The translations under genes and the position numbers were made by a program. Positions 11,150-20,700 of a stretch of DNA of 64,000 bases are shown in pieces (the stretch's first letter is position 1; each line of letters begins with the position of its first letter). Below the pieces are notes generated by a model. It searched no databases. It was not told the DNA's origin and worked only from the letters and a program-made list of their open reading frames with translations. Origin of the DNA: Axinella damicornis (lineage: Eukaryota > Porifera > Demospongiae > Axinellida > Axinellidae). The stretch spans positions 3,019,950 to 3,083,949 of the forward strand of contig OZ007512.1 of assembly GCA_963931865.1 (NCBI GenBank), in the 5' to 3' direction.

Positions 11150-12780
11150 AGATTTTGAGATTTTGAGATTTGAAAGATTTATTCACCAAAGGATGAAAGG
11201 GAGTATGAGCAGAAGGTAACACGACCTATGGTGGCTCACTCCAAGTCGGTGCTGGACTCGAACCTATTCAAGCCCAGACGAACTTTACGGTGCAGAGGCG
11301 TGGCTACCGAGACACTTTGGCCGCTCCTACATATACGTGTATGAGAATTCATACACGTATGTGGGAGCGGCGTTCAGCTGAACGCATGCGTCAATCCCTT
11401 ATCGGTGTGTGCAGACTGTTCAGCTTCAGTACGCAGCTAGAAGACGTGAATGTCGAGGGCCAGAGCTATAGCGAAGTAATTCGCCGAACATATCCGGCTA
11501 GGGGCCAAAGTAATGGTGAACAGGGTTCGTGAGTTGGACAGTATAGACATCAAATCTTGAAACATTGTTCATTTGAGGCATCCATAGCTCCAGGCACAAC
11601 AGGGTTGTCACCCAATACAGGGACCACATTGGCAACATTGATCTTTGCTCTATCCAGTGGCATAATTTCCATGTCCACAGCATGTACGGTTTGTGAGCAA
11701 CGACTGCACAAATGCATGGTTGGATTCCGAGGCCTGTAGCTCCAAATCTGATCCCCACATGTAGGTATCACAAGAATCCACAGAGAACGGGCAATCTTGT
11801 GATGCAGGTCCGGTATTTTTAGCTGCTCCCGTTCTCCGGATATCTTCGCTCAAATATCACCAATAATTAACCCGCTTAGCTCGCCCCAGGTTCATAGCAC
11901 AAAAAGTCTGGGGCCATGGGAGGGGAGAGGTAGATTTTCTTGAAGGCATCCATCGCCGCTTTGAACTGTGGCTACCTCCAGCCGACAGCGAATTCACAAC
12001 GAGAGAACAGACAAAGCCAACTTGCCGACTTGAAGGTGATCTTTAAATTATGGTTTCTACGTGGTAGGGTCAGTCACATTACTCCGTTCAAAACTCAACG
12101 TGATACGGAGTTTCGCGTACCTCCGTAAGCGTGTCCTACCTCCTCTGCCGTATGCACATGGCCTTACCGTAGTGTACGTATCAAGCGCCCACCCCCCTCT
12201 TCACGCGAAAGTTACTGCACAGGGTCCAAAAGCAATGTAGTAAGGGCCCACCCATCACAAAAGTTTTGAGCACCATTTCTTAACCTCTGGGCGAGGTTGT
12301 GCATTCAAAAAAGGCCGTTTTTACTGTGAACTACGGCGTGCTAAAAGACGCGCGATCAATTTCTTAGCGTGAAAAATGAACTTATACTTATAATATTATA
12401 TTCATAGGCCTATTCATTGATATTCACAGCTTACCGCAGCGCTTATTGTTTAGAATGGGTGGGCGGGTACTACATGCCTAAGTAATCTGAGTACGCATCT
12501 AGCGCCCACCCCCCTGTTCATCGGCGTTCTACATGTATTGTCCCCAAACTCTGGGCGCTTAATACGTACTCTACGGTATGGATATTAGAGCACGTGCTCT
12601 ATTATCCGTTGGAATAGGAATGAGACTGCAACGAATTTTTGCATCGATTTTTGTTACCAACGGCGCGTCATAGTCAGTGCAGCATGGATATAAATAGAGC
12701 CATGCACGGTGCATGCAGCGTAGTCACCATGAAATCATGTCGCAGTCCAGATGACACCACAGGGTGAAAAAGTTTCACCC
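11150..12780. other. Intergenic, no supported gene; one hairpin at 11321-11370
   Basis: A 50-bp palindrome (CCGCTCCTAC ... GTGGGAGCGG around a central GAATTC) lies at 11321-11370. Minus-strand open frames at about 11550-11850 include a CxxC-containing stretch, but there is no splice or homology support, so I do not call a gene. Confidence 0.4.
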
Positions 12781-12790
12781 TGTGGAACCA

Positions 12791-13174
12791 TAGTCTCGGA
12801 ACCAGACCCTTCGTGCGGGGGAGGAGGAAAGGGTCTGGGCACCATCTTACATTCGAGTTGTCCCCAGGTCGGAATGTTGACCTAACGAATCAGAAGCGTT
12901 GATTGCGAATGACGTCAGGGAAATGATTTTTCTCCAGGCCGGCTTTCGGTCCAGTGACTAGACATGGCGAATCGCTGTGCCGTACCGCGTTACCCGCGAG
13001 TGGCTGACAAAAGTCGAGGAGAGCAACAAGCAGGTCGACTGTGATCGTACGCGTTGTATCGCAGTTGATCGCTAATTACCACGCATAATTACGTTCCGTG
13101 AGGACAACTCGAATGTAGGAACGTGCCCAGACCCTTTCCTCCTCCCCCGCCTGAAGGGTCTGGTTCCGAGACTA
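12791..13174. mobile_element. 384-bp MITE with a perfect 9-bp target-site duplication
   Basis: The ends TAGTCTCGGAACCAGACCC and its inverse GGGTCTGGTTCCGAGACTA extend as long imperfect terminal inverted repeats through GGAGGAGGAAAGGGTCTGGG. The flanks GTGGAACCA (12782-12790) and GTGGAACCA (13175-13183) are identical. It is non-coding and belongs to the same structural family as 5467-5764. It sits among short CACAGGGTGAAAAAGTT hairpin sequences that predate it. Confidence 0.85.
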
Positions 13175-13758
13175 GTGGAACCACTGTGAACACACACAGG
13201 GTGAAAAAGTTCTGGCATCGTCTCGCGGGCCAGCCCCATTCCCATTCCGCTTCTACTGCACAGATCGCATTCCGATTTTCAGGTTTCGTGGTTTGCTGAA
13301 CTATGGCGAAATGACAAAGTTCACCCACGAGTAACCAAGCTAAGAAGCGTAAAGATGAAAGTAAGTGCCCTTAGTTTACTAACCTCTTTGCACGAAGTAA
13401 AATTTGCCTGCTTTTCATGTACCACCTCCGAGAGGACCATGTTCTGGTTGGAAGACTAAATTATGGCCTGTCTTCCTTGTTGCCATGTGCAAGATGTATT
13501 ACTCATTTCTGAATGTACACCATGGTAGTCTCCCTGGCCAGACCGTGCTTCCGGCCACACCCCCAAACAGGAAAAGCGTCTAGACTAACCTTGTGGTATC
13601 AGAATGCAAGTAGACTAGGCAGCCCACAAAGCCTTTGAGGTTCGTGTGCATTCTCTAATTCATGCTCTTTTGCACATGTAGTCAGTGCACATGAGGGTAC
13701 CGAAATTATTGTGGAATTCCCCATAACCGATAGAATCAATTTACCCATTCACTATAGT

Positions 13759-14247
13759 TACCCCGTGCGCATGCGCAGCAGGGGGTAGAGTGATCGGTTT
13801 GTGTCTGTCAGTCTGTCCGCAGTCCAAGCGCTGTTTAAGCAGTGAAGGCCTTATTGAAGGCTTATTTCAGGATAGAAGTGTCAGAATTCAGAAAATACTG
13901 GCGTCTACATACTATCTCAGACTCACAGACCAGAGATCTACTCGAGAGGCTGAGAAAGCTGCGTGAAAGTGCTTCTAAATTATACAATTTGACCACACCC
14001 AATTTCTAACATTACTGCCACAATTTACGGTATCTCATTCTAGCCTCGTACCCAGGCCCTCACGCGGAACGCGTGAGGGCCTGGGTACGAGGCTAATCTC
14101 ATTCTGCATGCTGACATCGCTGTATTAAATCATGGCCTAGCTACGTAGTGTGTATTATCCATGAGCTAGCTCATTGTGCATGCTGTATGAATAGGCCTAT
14201 AGCTGTCAAGTCAAAGTTGCGCACGGGGTACGTGCTCTGCTGAGCAC
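13759..14247 (+). repeat. Interspersed repeat, inverted partner of 389-803
   Basis: Starting near GTTACCCCGTGCGCATGCGC and ending GCTCTGCTGAGCACCTG, this copy matches 389-803 in reverse orientation. It is interrupted by the 55-bp palindrome at 14041-14095. Confidence 0.8.
14041..14095. mobile_element. 55-bp perfect palindromic MITE with 9-bp duplication and known empty site
   Basis: Two perfect 26-bp arms (TAGCCTCGTACCCAGGCC..., then GGCCTGGGTACGAGGCTA) surround a 3-bp loop, GAA. ATCTCATTC flanks it on both sides (14032-14040 and 14096-14104). The inverted paralogue at 389-803 has the uninterrupted site (read in reverse, AATCTCATTCTGC) near 515-527. Confidence 0.9.
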
Positions 14248-14305
14248 CTGTAGTTTCATGAAGGAACAGTGTCGATAGAAAGTTCAGTGCATTCCAAAGG
14301 CTGCT

Positions 14306-14362
14306 TTGTGTGTGTGTGTGCGTGTGTGTGTGCGTGTGCATGTGTGTGTGTGTGTGTGTGCA
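14306..14362. repeat. GT microsatellite
   Basis: Interrupted (GT)n with GC and CA variants. Confidence 0.85.
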
Positions 14363-14520
14363 TGCATATCTAAGGAACTAACAAGGCTATAGTTCATACC
14401 CACCTAGCAAACCTTTACCCCAAAACCTGTACCTCCTGCCATGTTGTAGTACGTAGTGTAGAATATTCTTGTATGCTTATCTGAACTCAAACCTTGGGTA
14501 AAGTTTATGCCTAGTCTGAT

Positions 14521-14928
14521 CAGGAGCTTATGAGCGGCGAAGCCGCGAAGGAGCGTGCAACTACCGCGTACGCCTGAGTGCCGTCCAAATCCAAATTATT
14601 AACTAGTGAACTTCCAAATATGGAAACCTGTTCTTCAATCTAGCGTCATAATGACGACATAAAACCCACATGTTCTGTGGTATACCGATGTTAGAAATTT
14701 GACACTCACTCAGCGGAGCGCCTAGCCGCAGTGAAATGGCCAAGCAAACGGGTGACAGTGAAAGCGATTTGCCCCAAAATTGTGGTAGATTTGAAGATCC
14801 CGGGACCCCTCACCGTTTGGAGACGCCTTCTTTTTCGAAGCAGAGGCTCTGGTCCAAGACGGAAATACGTAAGTAATCAGGATTTGGATGGAACCGGAGT
14901 TACACACTTCGCCGCTCATAAGCTCCTG
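14521..14928. mobile_element. 408-bp MITE, hAT-like termini
   Basis: Perfect 22-bp terminal inverted repeats begin CAGGAGCTTATGAGCGGCG and end CGCCGCTCATAAGCTCCTG. GTCTGAT lies immediately outside both ends (14514-14520 and 14929-14935). The CAG..CTG ends and a 7-8-bp duplication resemble hAT elements. A short plus-strand open frame inside shows no transposase motif. The superfamily is inferred. Confidence 0.8.
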
Positions 14929-15575
14929 GTCTGATCCCATGTGAATGTTGTGGGTTGTAGTAAGTGTTAGTTCCTGTGGTGTATGCGTGTGCAAGCCATG
15001 CTTTGCTAGGATTTCCATTCTATCTGTGTTATAAATATAGTCACTGCTGTTCATGCTAGTCTCGTGCCCGGCCCCGTCTACACCCACCCCCGCGGAGAGG
15101 GTCTGGTCTTTTGAGTGTGATTTCTCGTTACAAACACCTTTCCCATCTGGAATTTGAGATGGCCAATGAAATCAAAGAGCGCGCTCGTAAATTTGCTACT
15201 ATTATGGTTTACGGCAATACCGGAATGATAAAGAAGTCCACTGCCCTTCTGTTAGCAGCGGATGTTTCGGGGGTTAGGGAACGTCGCTAACTGCTTGAAG
15301 GTAGGGTTGCATGACAGATAGCACAGAAAGGAGCATTTATGTTCAAACTTCTAATTGCATTCTTAGCGCAATCAGCGCTTCAATTACACCTACACTGGAC
15401 ACGCCTCTGTGACAAGAAATTTAACTCAAATGACCAGACGTTCTCCACCGGTGGGCGTGGACGTCTCGGCACGAGACTATGTTCATGCATGGTCTGTGTT
15501 CTGATCAGCATCATTCTCAACAAGCAGTTCAGTATTGATTAGGTACCTACTGTAGTTAAGCCTATCTGCGAATAG

Positions 15576-15625
15576 GTTAGCCCACGTGGGTTAGCCCACG
15601 TGGGCTAACCCACGTGGGTTAGCCT
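15576..15625. promoter_or_regulatory. Palindromic array of three CACGTG E-boxes
   Basis: CACGTG occurs at 15583, 15597 and 15611, exactly 14 bp apart, each in a CCCACGTGGG context joined by TTAG or CTAA spacers. The block is a near-perfect palindrome. It lies about 300 bp before the exon at 15919. Family knowledge: CACGTG binds bHLH-zip factors such as USF and Myc/Max. Regulatory use here is inferred; a fold-back repeat is the alternative. Confidence 0.4.
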
Positions 15626-15918
15626 GATACTGCACATGTTCAAGGATAACGCAGTCATGTCCACAAGTGCCCTAGCATCCAGGGTCAGTATGGGAATGCA
15701 GAACTGTTTTGCATGAGGTATCACACACGGCAATTACCCTATTCTGATGTATGGGTGGAAGTCTTTTGCCATAACTCTGACACTGTACATTCAATGTTTG
15801 CATACTCACAATGTGAAAGTGAAGAAAATTATGAAAGCAGGAATTTATAAACAAAATTATCACCATATTCACATTAGCTACATACTTGTGCTAACATTGT
15901 GTTCTCCTAATGCTACAG

Positions 15919-16284
15919 AAACTTTGGAATTGGCTGTGACCCCAGCAAGAAGTGTTACTAGTGAAGACAATCTCTACAGTGAGGTTAAGTGTGATCCTCC
16001 ACTGACAGAACAGTTCCAAGACCCTCTCACTGCTGAGCAGGCGGCGGCCATGATAGACATTGGAGTAACTGACCTGCAGTGTGGAAACGACCACTTCTCT
16101 CAGCAGGTACATGTAACACACTACAGTGTACGTACATACAGCTTCAAGGTCTACATGTGTCCCATCACTTTGAAACACGTGCGTGTTTTCCATTGATGAA
16201 TGTGATTGCAGATCAATTGTCAGTTTGAAAGCTTAAACTTGACCAATCAGATTGTGGATGTGATACAAAATCGGCTGTCAGAAT
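15919..16284 (+). CDS. Two orphan exons of an unrecognised gene (possible N-terminus of copy 1)
   Basis: Exon A (15919-16106) follows the acceptor TGCTACAG and ends CAG before GTACATG. Exon B (16212-16284) follows TTGCAG and ends before GTAAGTG. The phases agree (0 to 0). Together they read about 87 residues: acidic and Thr/Ser-rich first, then SLNLTNQIVDVIQNRLSE. That last stretch faintly resembles the dimerisation-domain helix of beta-TrCP. Exon B ends in phase 2, whereas the F-box exon at 17786 needs phase 1, so at least one exon is missing between them if they belong together. I found no such exon. Upstream exons were not identified either. Function is not assigned. Confidence 0.4.
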
Positions 16285-16339
16285 GGTAAGTGATCCGCAC
16301 TTTGTACTAAGGAGATAAACTGACCACTTTCTGCATCGT

Positions 16340-16572
16340 TTTCCTCCCTTCTTCCCTCCCTCCTTGCACCCACCCCTCTCTCTCCATCCCTCTCTCCTCT
16401 CTATTTTCCTCCCTCCTCTCTCCTCTCTATTTTCCTCCCTCCTCTCTCCCTCCCTCTCTCCCTGTCTCTGTTTTCCTCCCTCCCTCCCTCTCTCCCTGTC
16501 TCTATTTTCCTCCCTCCCTCCCTCTCTCCCTGTCTCTATTTTCCTCCCTCCCTCCCTCCTCTCTCCCTCCTA
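16340..16572. repeat. Polypyrimidine tract with TCCCTCTCTCCCTGTCTC tandem units
   Basis: About 230 bp of nearly pure C/T on the plus strand, with a roughly 34-36-bp periodicity carrying CTGTCTCTATTTTCCTCCC. H-DNA formation is plausible. Confidence 0.85.
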
Positions 16573-16647
16573 CTCTGAATAAGTGTCATTACCACCAATG
16601 TTACCTGAGGATTCACATTGACATGTACTTAGTGGACTATATTCTAA

Positions 16648-16648
<1 letters not shown>

Positions 16649-16702
<54 letters not shown>

Positions 16703-16711
16703 ACACACACA
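16649..16711. repeat. C40 tract running directly into (AC)n
   Basis: Forty consecutive C are followed by about 11 AC units. The same C-run plus AC join occurs at 28988-29042, and as its complement near 21020-21048. Confidence 0.9.
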
Positions 16712-17499
16712 CCTTCCTCTACCTTCAGATGGACACACCCACCCTGCTGAGCGAGGGTCTCCCTTATGCGATCCCTGGTTTGGAGGAGGTGAAAGGAGAG
16801 GAGACTAATAACTGGACGAGTAGAGAGTTCCAGGATCCACCTCATCTTTTGCAGGGTATAGGCCAGTATTATGTAGTTGCTAAAACTTTCTGCTATACAT
16901 GTTGCCAATAGCGAATGATGATCACTTGATCATTCCCTTCCGAGCATGGTCCTCACACGACATGTGCATCTATTAGAACAAGCTGTAAATAAATATATGC
17001 TACGAATGAGTTGCAACCTGCTGCAACGGCTACCAGGAGTACGGTTGTTAAGGATCCTGGAACATAACTAATATCAATCCTGAAATGGTTAGCGAAAATT
17101 CAGAGTACTAGTGCCACAATTTGAGAGTTGCGGCAGGAAACAGCGTGTGGACTCCACCGCCAAGAGCAGGACGAGCGAGTCCGTGCAATAACCGATTATT
17201 TTATACCAGGTGTGGCCCTCCCATCTTGTACTGATGTTAGGCCTGTAGTCTTGGAACATCAATCAGCTTAGGATTGTCATATAGTGATGCTGAAACACCT
17301 GGCAGAATGTAAGAGGTCAAGATTACCCACCCCTACAATAATTATTGTACAAGGGTGATAAACAAACAGTCTAGTCCGTCATGATTCAAAGAGGGCAACG
17401 GCACGTGTGTATGCATGTACAATGACAAACATGCTCCACTGCCAGCAAGACACACTTGGGCACTCTTGTGTCTCAGTGACGGCTGCCAAAGAAGCCTCT

Positions 17500-17645
17500 C
17501 TGGTGGATGTGTGGCTATCAATGACGCCTCTCAGTGGATGTGTGGCTATCAATGACGCCTCTCAGTGGATGTGTGGCTACCAATGACGCCTCTCAGTGGA
17601 TGTGTGGCTACCAATGACGCCTCTCAGTGGATATGTGGCTATAGA
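17500..17645. repeat. 31-bp tandem repeat, about five copies
   Basis: The unit is built on GTGGATGTGTGGCTA and CAATGACGCCTCTCA. It lies just upstream of the F-box exon of copy 1, probably intronic. Read through in frame it stays open, but no splice evidence supports coding use. Confidence 0.85.
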
Positions 17646-17724
17646 GCAGTACATGTATTGCACAATGTACATGCCCCTGCAGTGTTTCCTCAGCATTTCC
17701 GCCCAAAGGGACTGTCACTCATAT

Positions 17725-17725
<1 letters not shown>

Positions 17726-17776
<51 letters not shown>
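17726..17776. repeat. CA microsatellite at the F-box exon acceptor (copy 1)
   Basis: About 25 CA units end 9 bp before the acceptor CACAG at 17785. The equivalent position in copy 2 has a much longer run (51300-51429). Confidence 0.9.
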
Positions 17777-17777
<1 letters not shown>

Positions 17778-17785
17778 AGGCACAG

Positions 17786-20700
17786 GCTTCCACCACATAA
17801 CCTACAGCATCCTGTCCTATCTTGATGATGCACGATCACTGTGCTGTGCAGAACAAGTGTGCAGCGACTGGTACCAGGTCATTGCTGAGGAAATGCTTTG
17901 GAAGAAGCTGATCCAGAAGAATGTGAGATCCGACCCTGTGTGGAGGGGGCTGTCTGAGAGAAGAGGATGGTGAGCTGGGGGAGAAGGGAGGGGGGTAACA
18001 GATGGGCAGACAGCAGTGAGGGAAGGGTGGAATGATGAGGTAGAATTTTGGGACAACCCTTGTTACCTCTCCCTACTCTCCACAGGGGCAAATACCTATT
18101 CCGTCGTGTTACTCCCTCAGAAGGAGTGACACATGAGTTCTACAGACAGCTCTACCCCAACATCATCAAGGATATCGATGTGAGCTCTTGGTGCATGCTC
18201 TTACATGAAGTTCGGGCAGTTGTGGGTGGGAGGAGGGAGGAAGGGTGGGTGGGAGGAGGGAGGGAGGAAGGGTGGGTGGGAGGAGGGAGGGAGGAAGGGT
18301 TGGTGGGAGGAGGGAGGAAGGAAGGGTGGGTGGGAGGAGGGAGGGAGGATGGGCGGGTGGGAGGAGGGAGGCATATATATGGAAGAGGACGAGTGATGGA
18401 GAAGGGAGGAAGGTAATGACAGGACGAAGGAAGGTTGGAAAATGATGGAAGGAGAGGGCTAGCTGAGCATGAGGGAGATGACATGAGAGGGGCAGGGGAA
18501 GAGAATGAAGAGTGTAGGGAGGAAGGAATGGTCAATGGGGGGGGGGGGGGGGGGGGGGGGGGCAAGTGGAGCATATATAACACTGAAGCGAATGTAGGCA
18601 TAATTCTTGTCAACAGAATTTGCAGTCAAACTGGAGGAATAGTCATCACACACTGACCCGTGTTGAGTGCCACAGTGGGGGAGTCTTGTGCCTCCAGTAC
18701 GATGATGAGAAGATAGTCAGTGGACACGAGAACAGCACAATCAAGGTATCTGTGTGCACTGCATATGGGTGTTAATGTGTGGATGGTATACGACCATGCT
18801 CTCAGTTACATTAGGTTTGTGCATTTTACGAATCATGTACATGTGTGTTTGTAATATCATAATAGACGGGAGCTGCCTTGTTAATCAGAAGACATAACCA
18901 ACCAATGCACAGCATATGAGGACTGTCAATAATAATGCTTTGTTGAGTATGCTGCTTGTGTGTGCACTGCACCACATTTTGACATTGTGTGTGTTAGTGT
19001 GTGGATGTGTATAGAGAGTTAGTTGTGCATTGAGTTTGTGCAAGTAGAGTATAGTGTTCAGGTGTGTAGATCATAATAGACTGGTCTGCTGATTTTGGCC
19101 TACGTGTGAAAATGTTGTTTTAGTTGAATTCAGGATTACCGTAGTGTCCTGCTAATATACGCCCCCTTCGAGAATATGCCCTCCCCCCTCTTTTCGCCCA
19201 AGTTCCTGCACTGGGTAGTTTAACTCGTTTTAACGCCCCGTGGTGAGCGTCTTCTGGAATATCTAAACTACATGCGCAACTTCAGTCAGTAGTCACCGTT
19301 GGCGTCGACAATACAAGCCATCTCGCTGCCACTCTTCTGCAGGAAATACCAGGAAATGTCCCGTGGTACATGACCGACAGTATTGCTGTTCTTGAGGATG
19401 GCTACAGCGAAGTCGTTGTGAATGTTATTGCCCTCACGTTGAAGTGGCAGCTCTTCTCGCCGATGTAGGGAGACCTCACATGATGACCACGAACAGTACT
19501 GGTGATCGTTTGTACTTTTGTAACTGTGAACATCAGTATCAGAGAACGCGGTAGCGTTCTCTATTTAGGGATGGCCAAGGAAATTTCGATTTTACCATAC
19601 TGATGCACTAGCAGGATAACGGCCAAAGAAGCTACAACCCCCCAAACCAAGCATGCAGACAGAATGATACTGCCTAGCAGTTCACAAACGTACCTTAGAA
19701 TACGCGGGAGTTGATGAACATGTCGCAGAGAAAAGTCCGATTTCGTCATCTTCTTTCTTTCTTCTTTCTTTCTTCTTTCTTTCTCATAACAAAACTTTGC
19801 CCAAGGATAGCTTACCAACTACGTAAACCACTTCTTGAGCTAATTTACGTACAGGACAACACCGCTATCGCCGTAGTACTCGCCATGACCACGTTTGTCT
19901 GCAAACTGGCAAGACCAGCAGTTTTAGGTAGCTACAATCCGATGGCATTCTAGCACAACTCCATTTTGAGGCAATGAGGTCACGTGTTCGCCAATTGCGC
20001 ATGCGCAATCCAAAATGCAAGCACATTTTTGTGTTCTTTTGCTTGTGATGGCTGCGTTTGGTACACTAACAGAATCCCTGTGAATCCGTCATCTGGTGGC
20101 TCCTACTGCTACGAGGAAGTTCTACCAACCTGTTCTTGTCAAGATGTATTGTGACTATGCCATCATGGAGGCGTGGCTTTCTTTTCATGACTACAGTGCA
20201 GAACTGTGAGGCTAGAGTTTTGGATTTCCATTGCAAGCACATGACCTACACGGCTGCCATCGAGCTCTCTGATCTGATGAAGGGTGAATGCCCCACCCCC
20301 TCATCCACGAAGGCAACAATAAACATTGATCACAACAGCAACATCAAAAAATATATATTATTAGCTAGCTAGCTATTATGCATTAAAGCCTGCGCAGAAG
20401 GTCCATGTCCATCAAGAGAGACCATCGCAGCTTTGTTGACATGGTGATCGCCTCGTAGTCTCGGGCCTAGGAACGAGGCTAACATGGTGATTAAGTAACA
20501 ACACCAGTCTGGCATACATCCAGTTCCCCCGTACCCTTATGGTGACGTGATGTTGCACGTACCATGACTAAGAAGTTACGCATTTCATGCGCTCGAAAAA
20601 GTACACAAACTAGTGGCAAAAAATTTTCTGTGAAAAATAAGAAGGATTTAGTGATGGCCTGTCACATTCGGAATTATTCCACCCCTCGAAAAAGCTAAGA

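Noticed and set aside
11550..11853. Minus-strand frames with a CSRC motif
   Set aside because: Two overlapping frames are open at once, there are no splice signals, and no homology is recognised.
16729..16788. Possible exon after CTACCTTCAG beginning ATGGACACACCC
   Set aside because: Joined to the exon ending at 16284 it makes TGA immediately, and its best donor leaves the wrong phase for the F-box exon. A 5' start for copy 1 remains possible but unsupported.
17596..17785. Met-initiated frame running through the CA repeat into the F-box exon of copy 1
   Set aside because: CA repeats never contain stops. The 31-bp repeat and Thr-His tract have no conserved counterpart in copy 2, and a good acceptor with the right phase sits at the exon edge.
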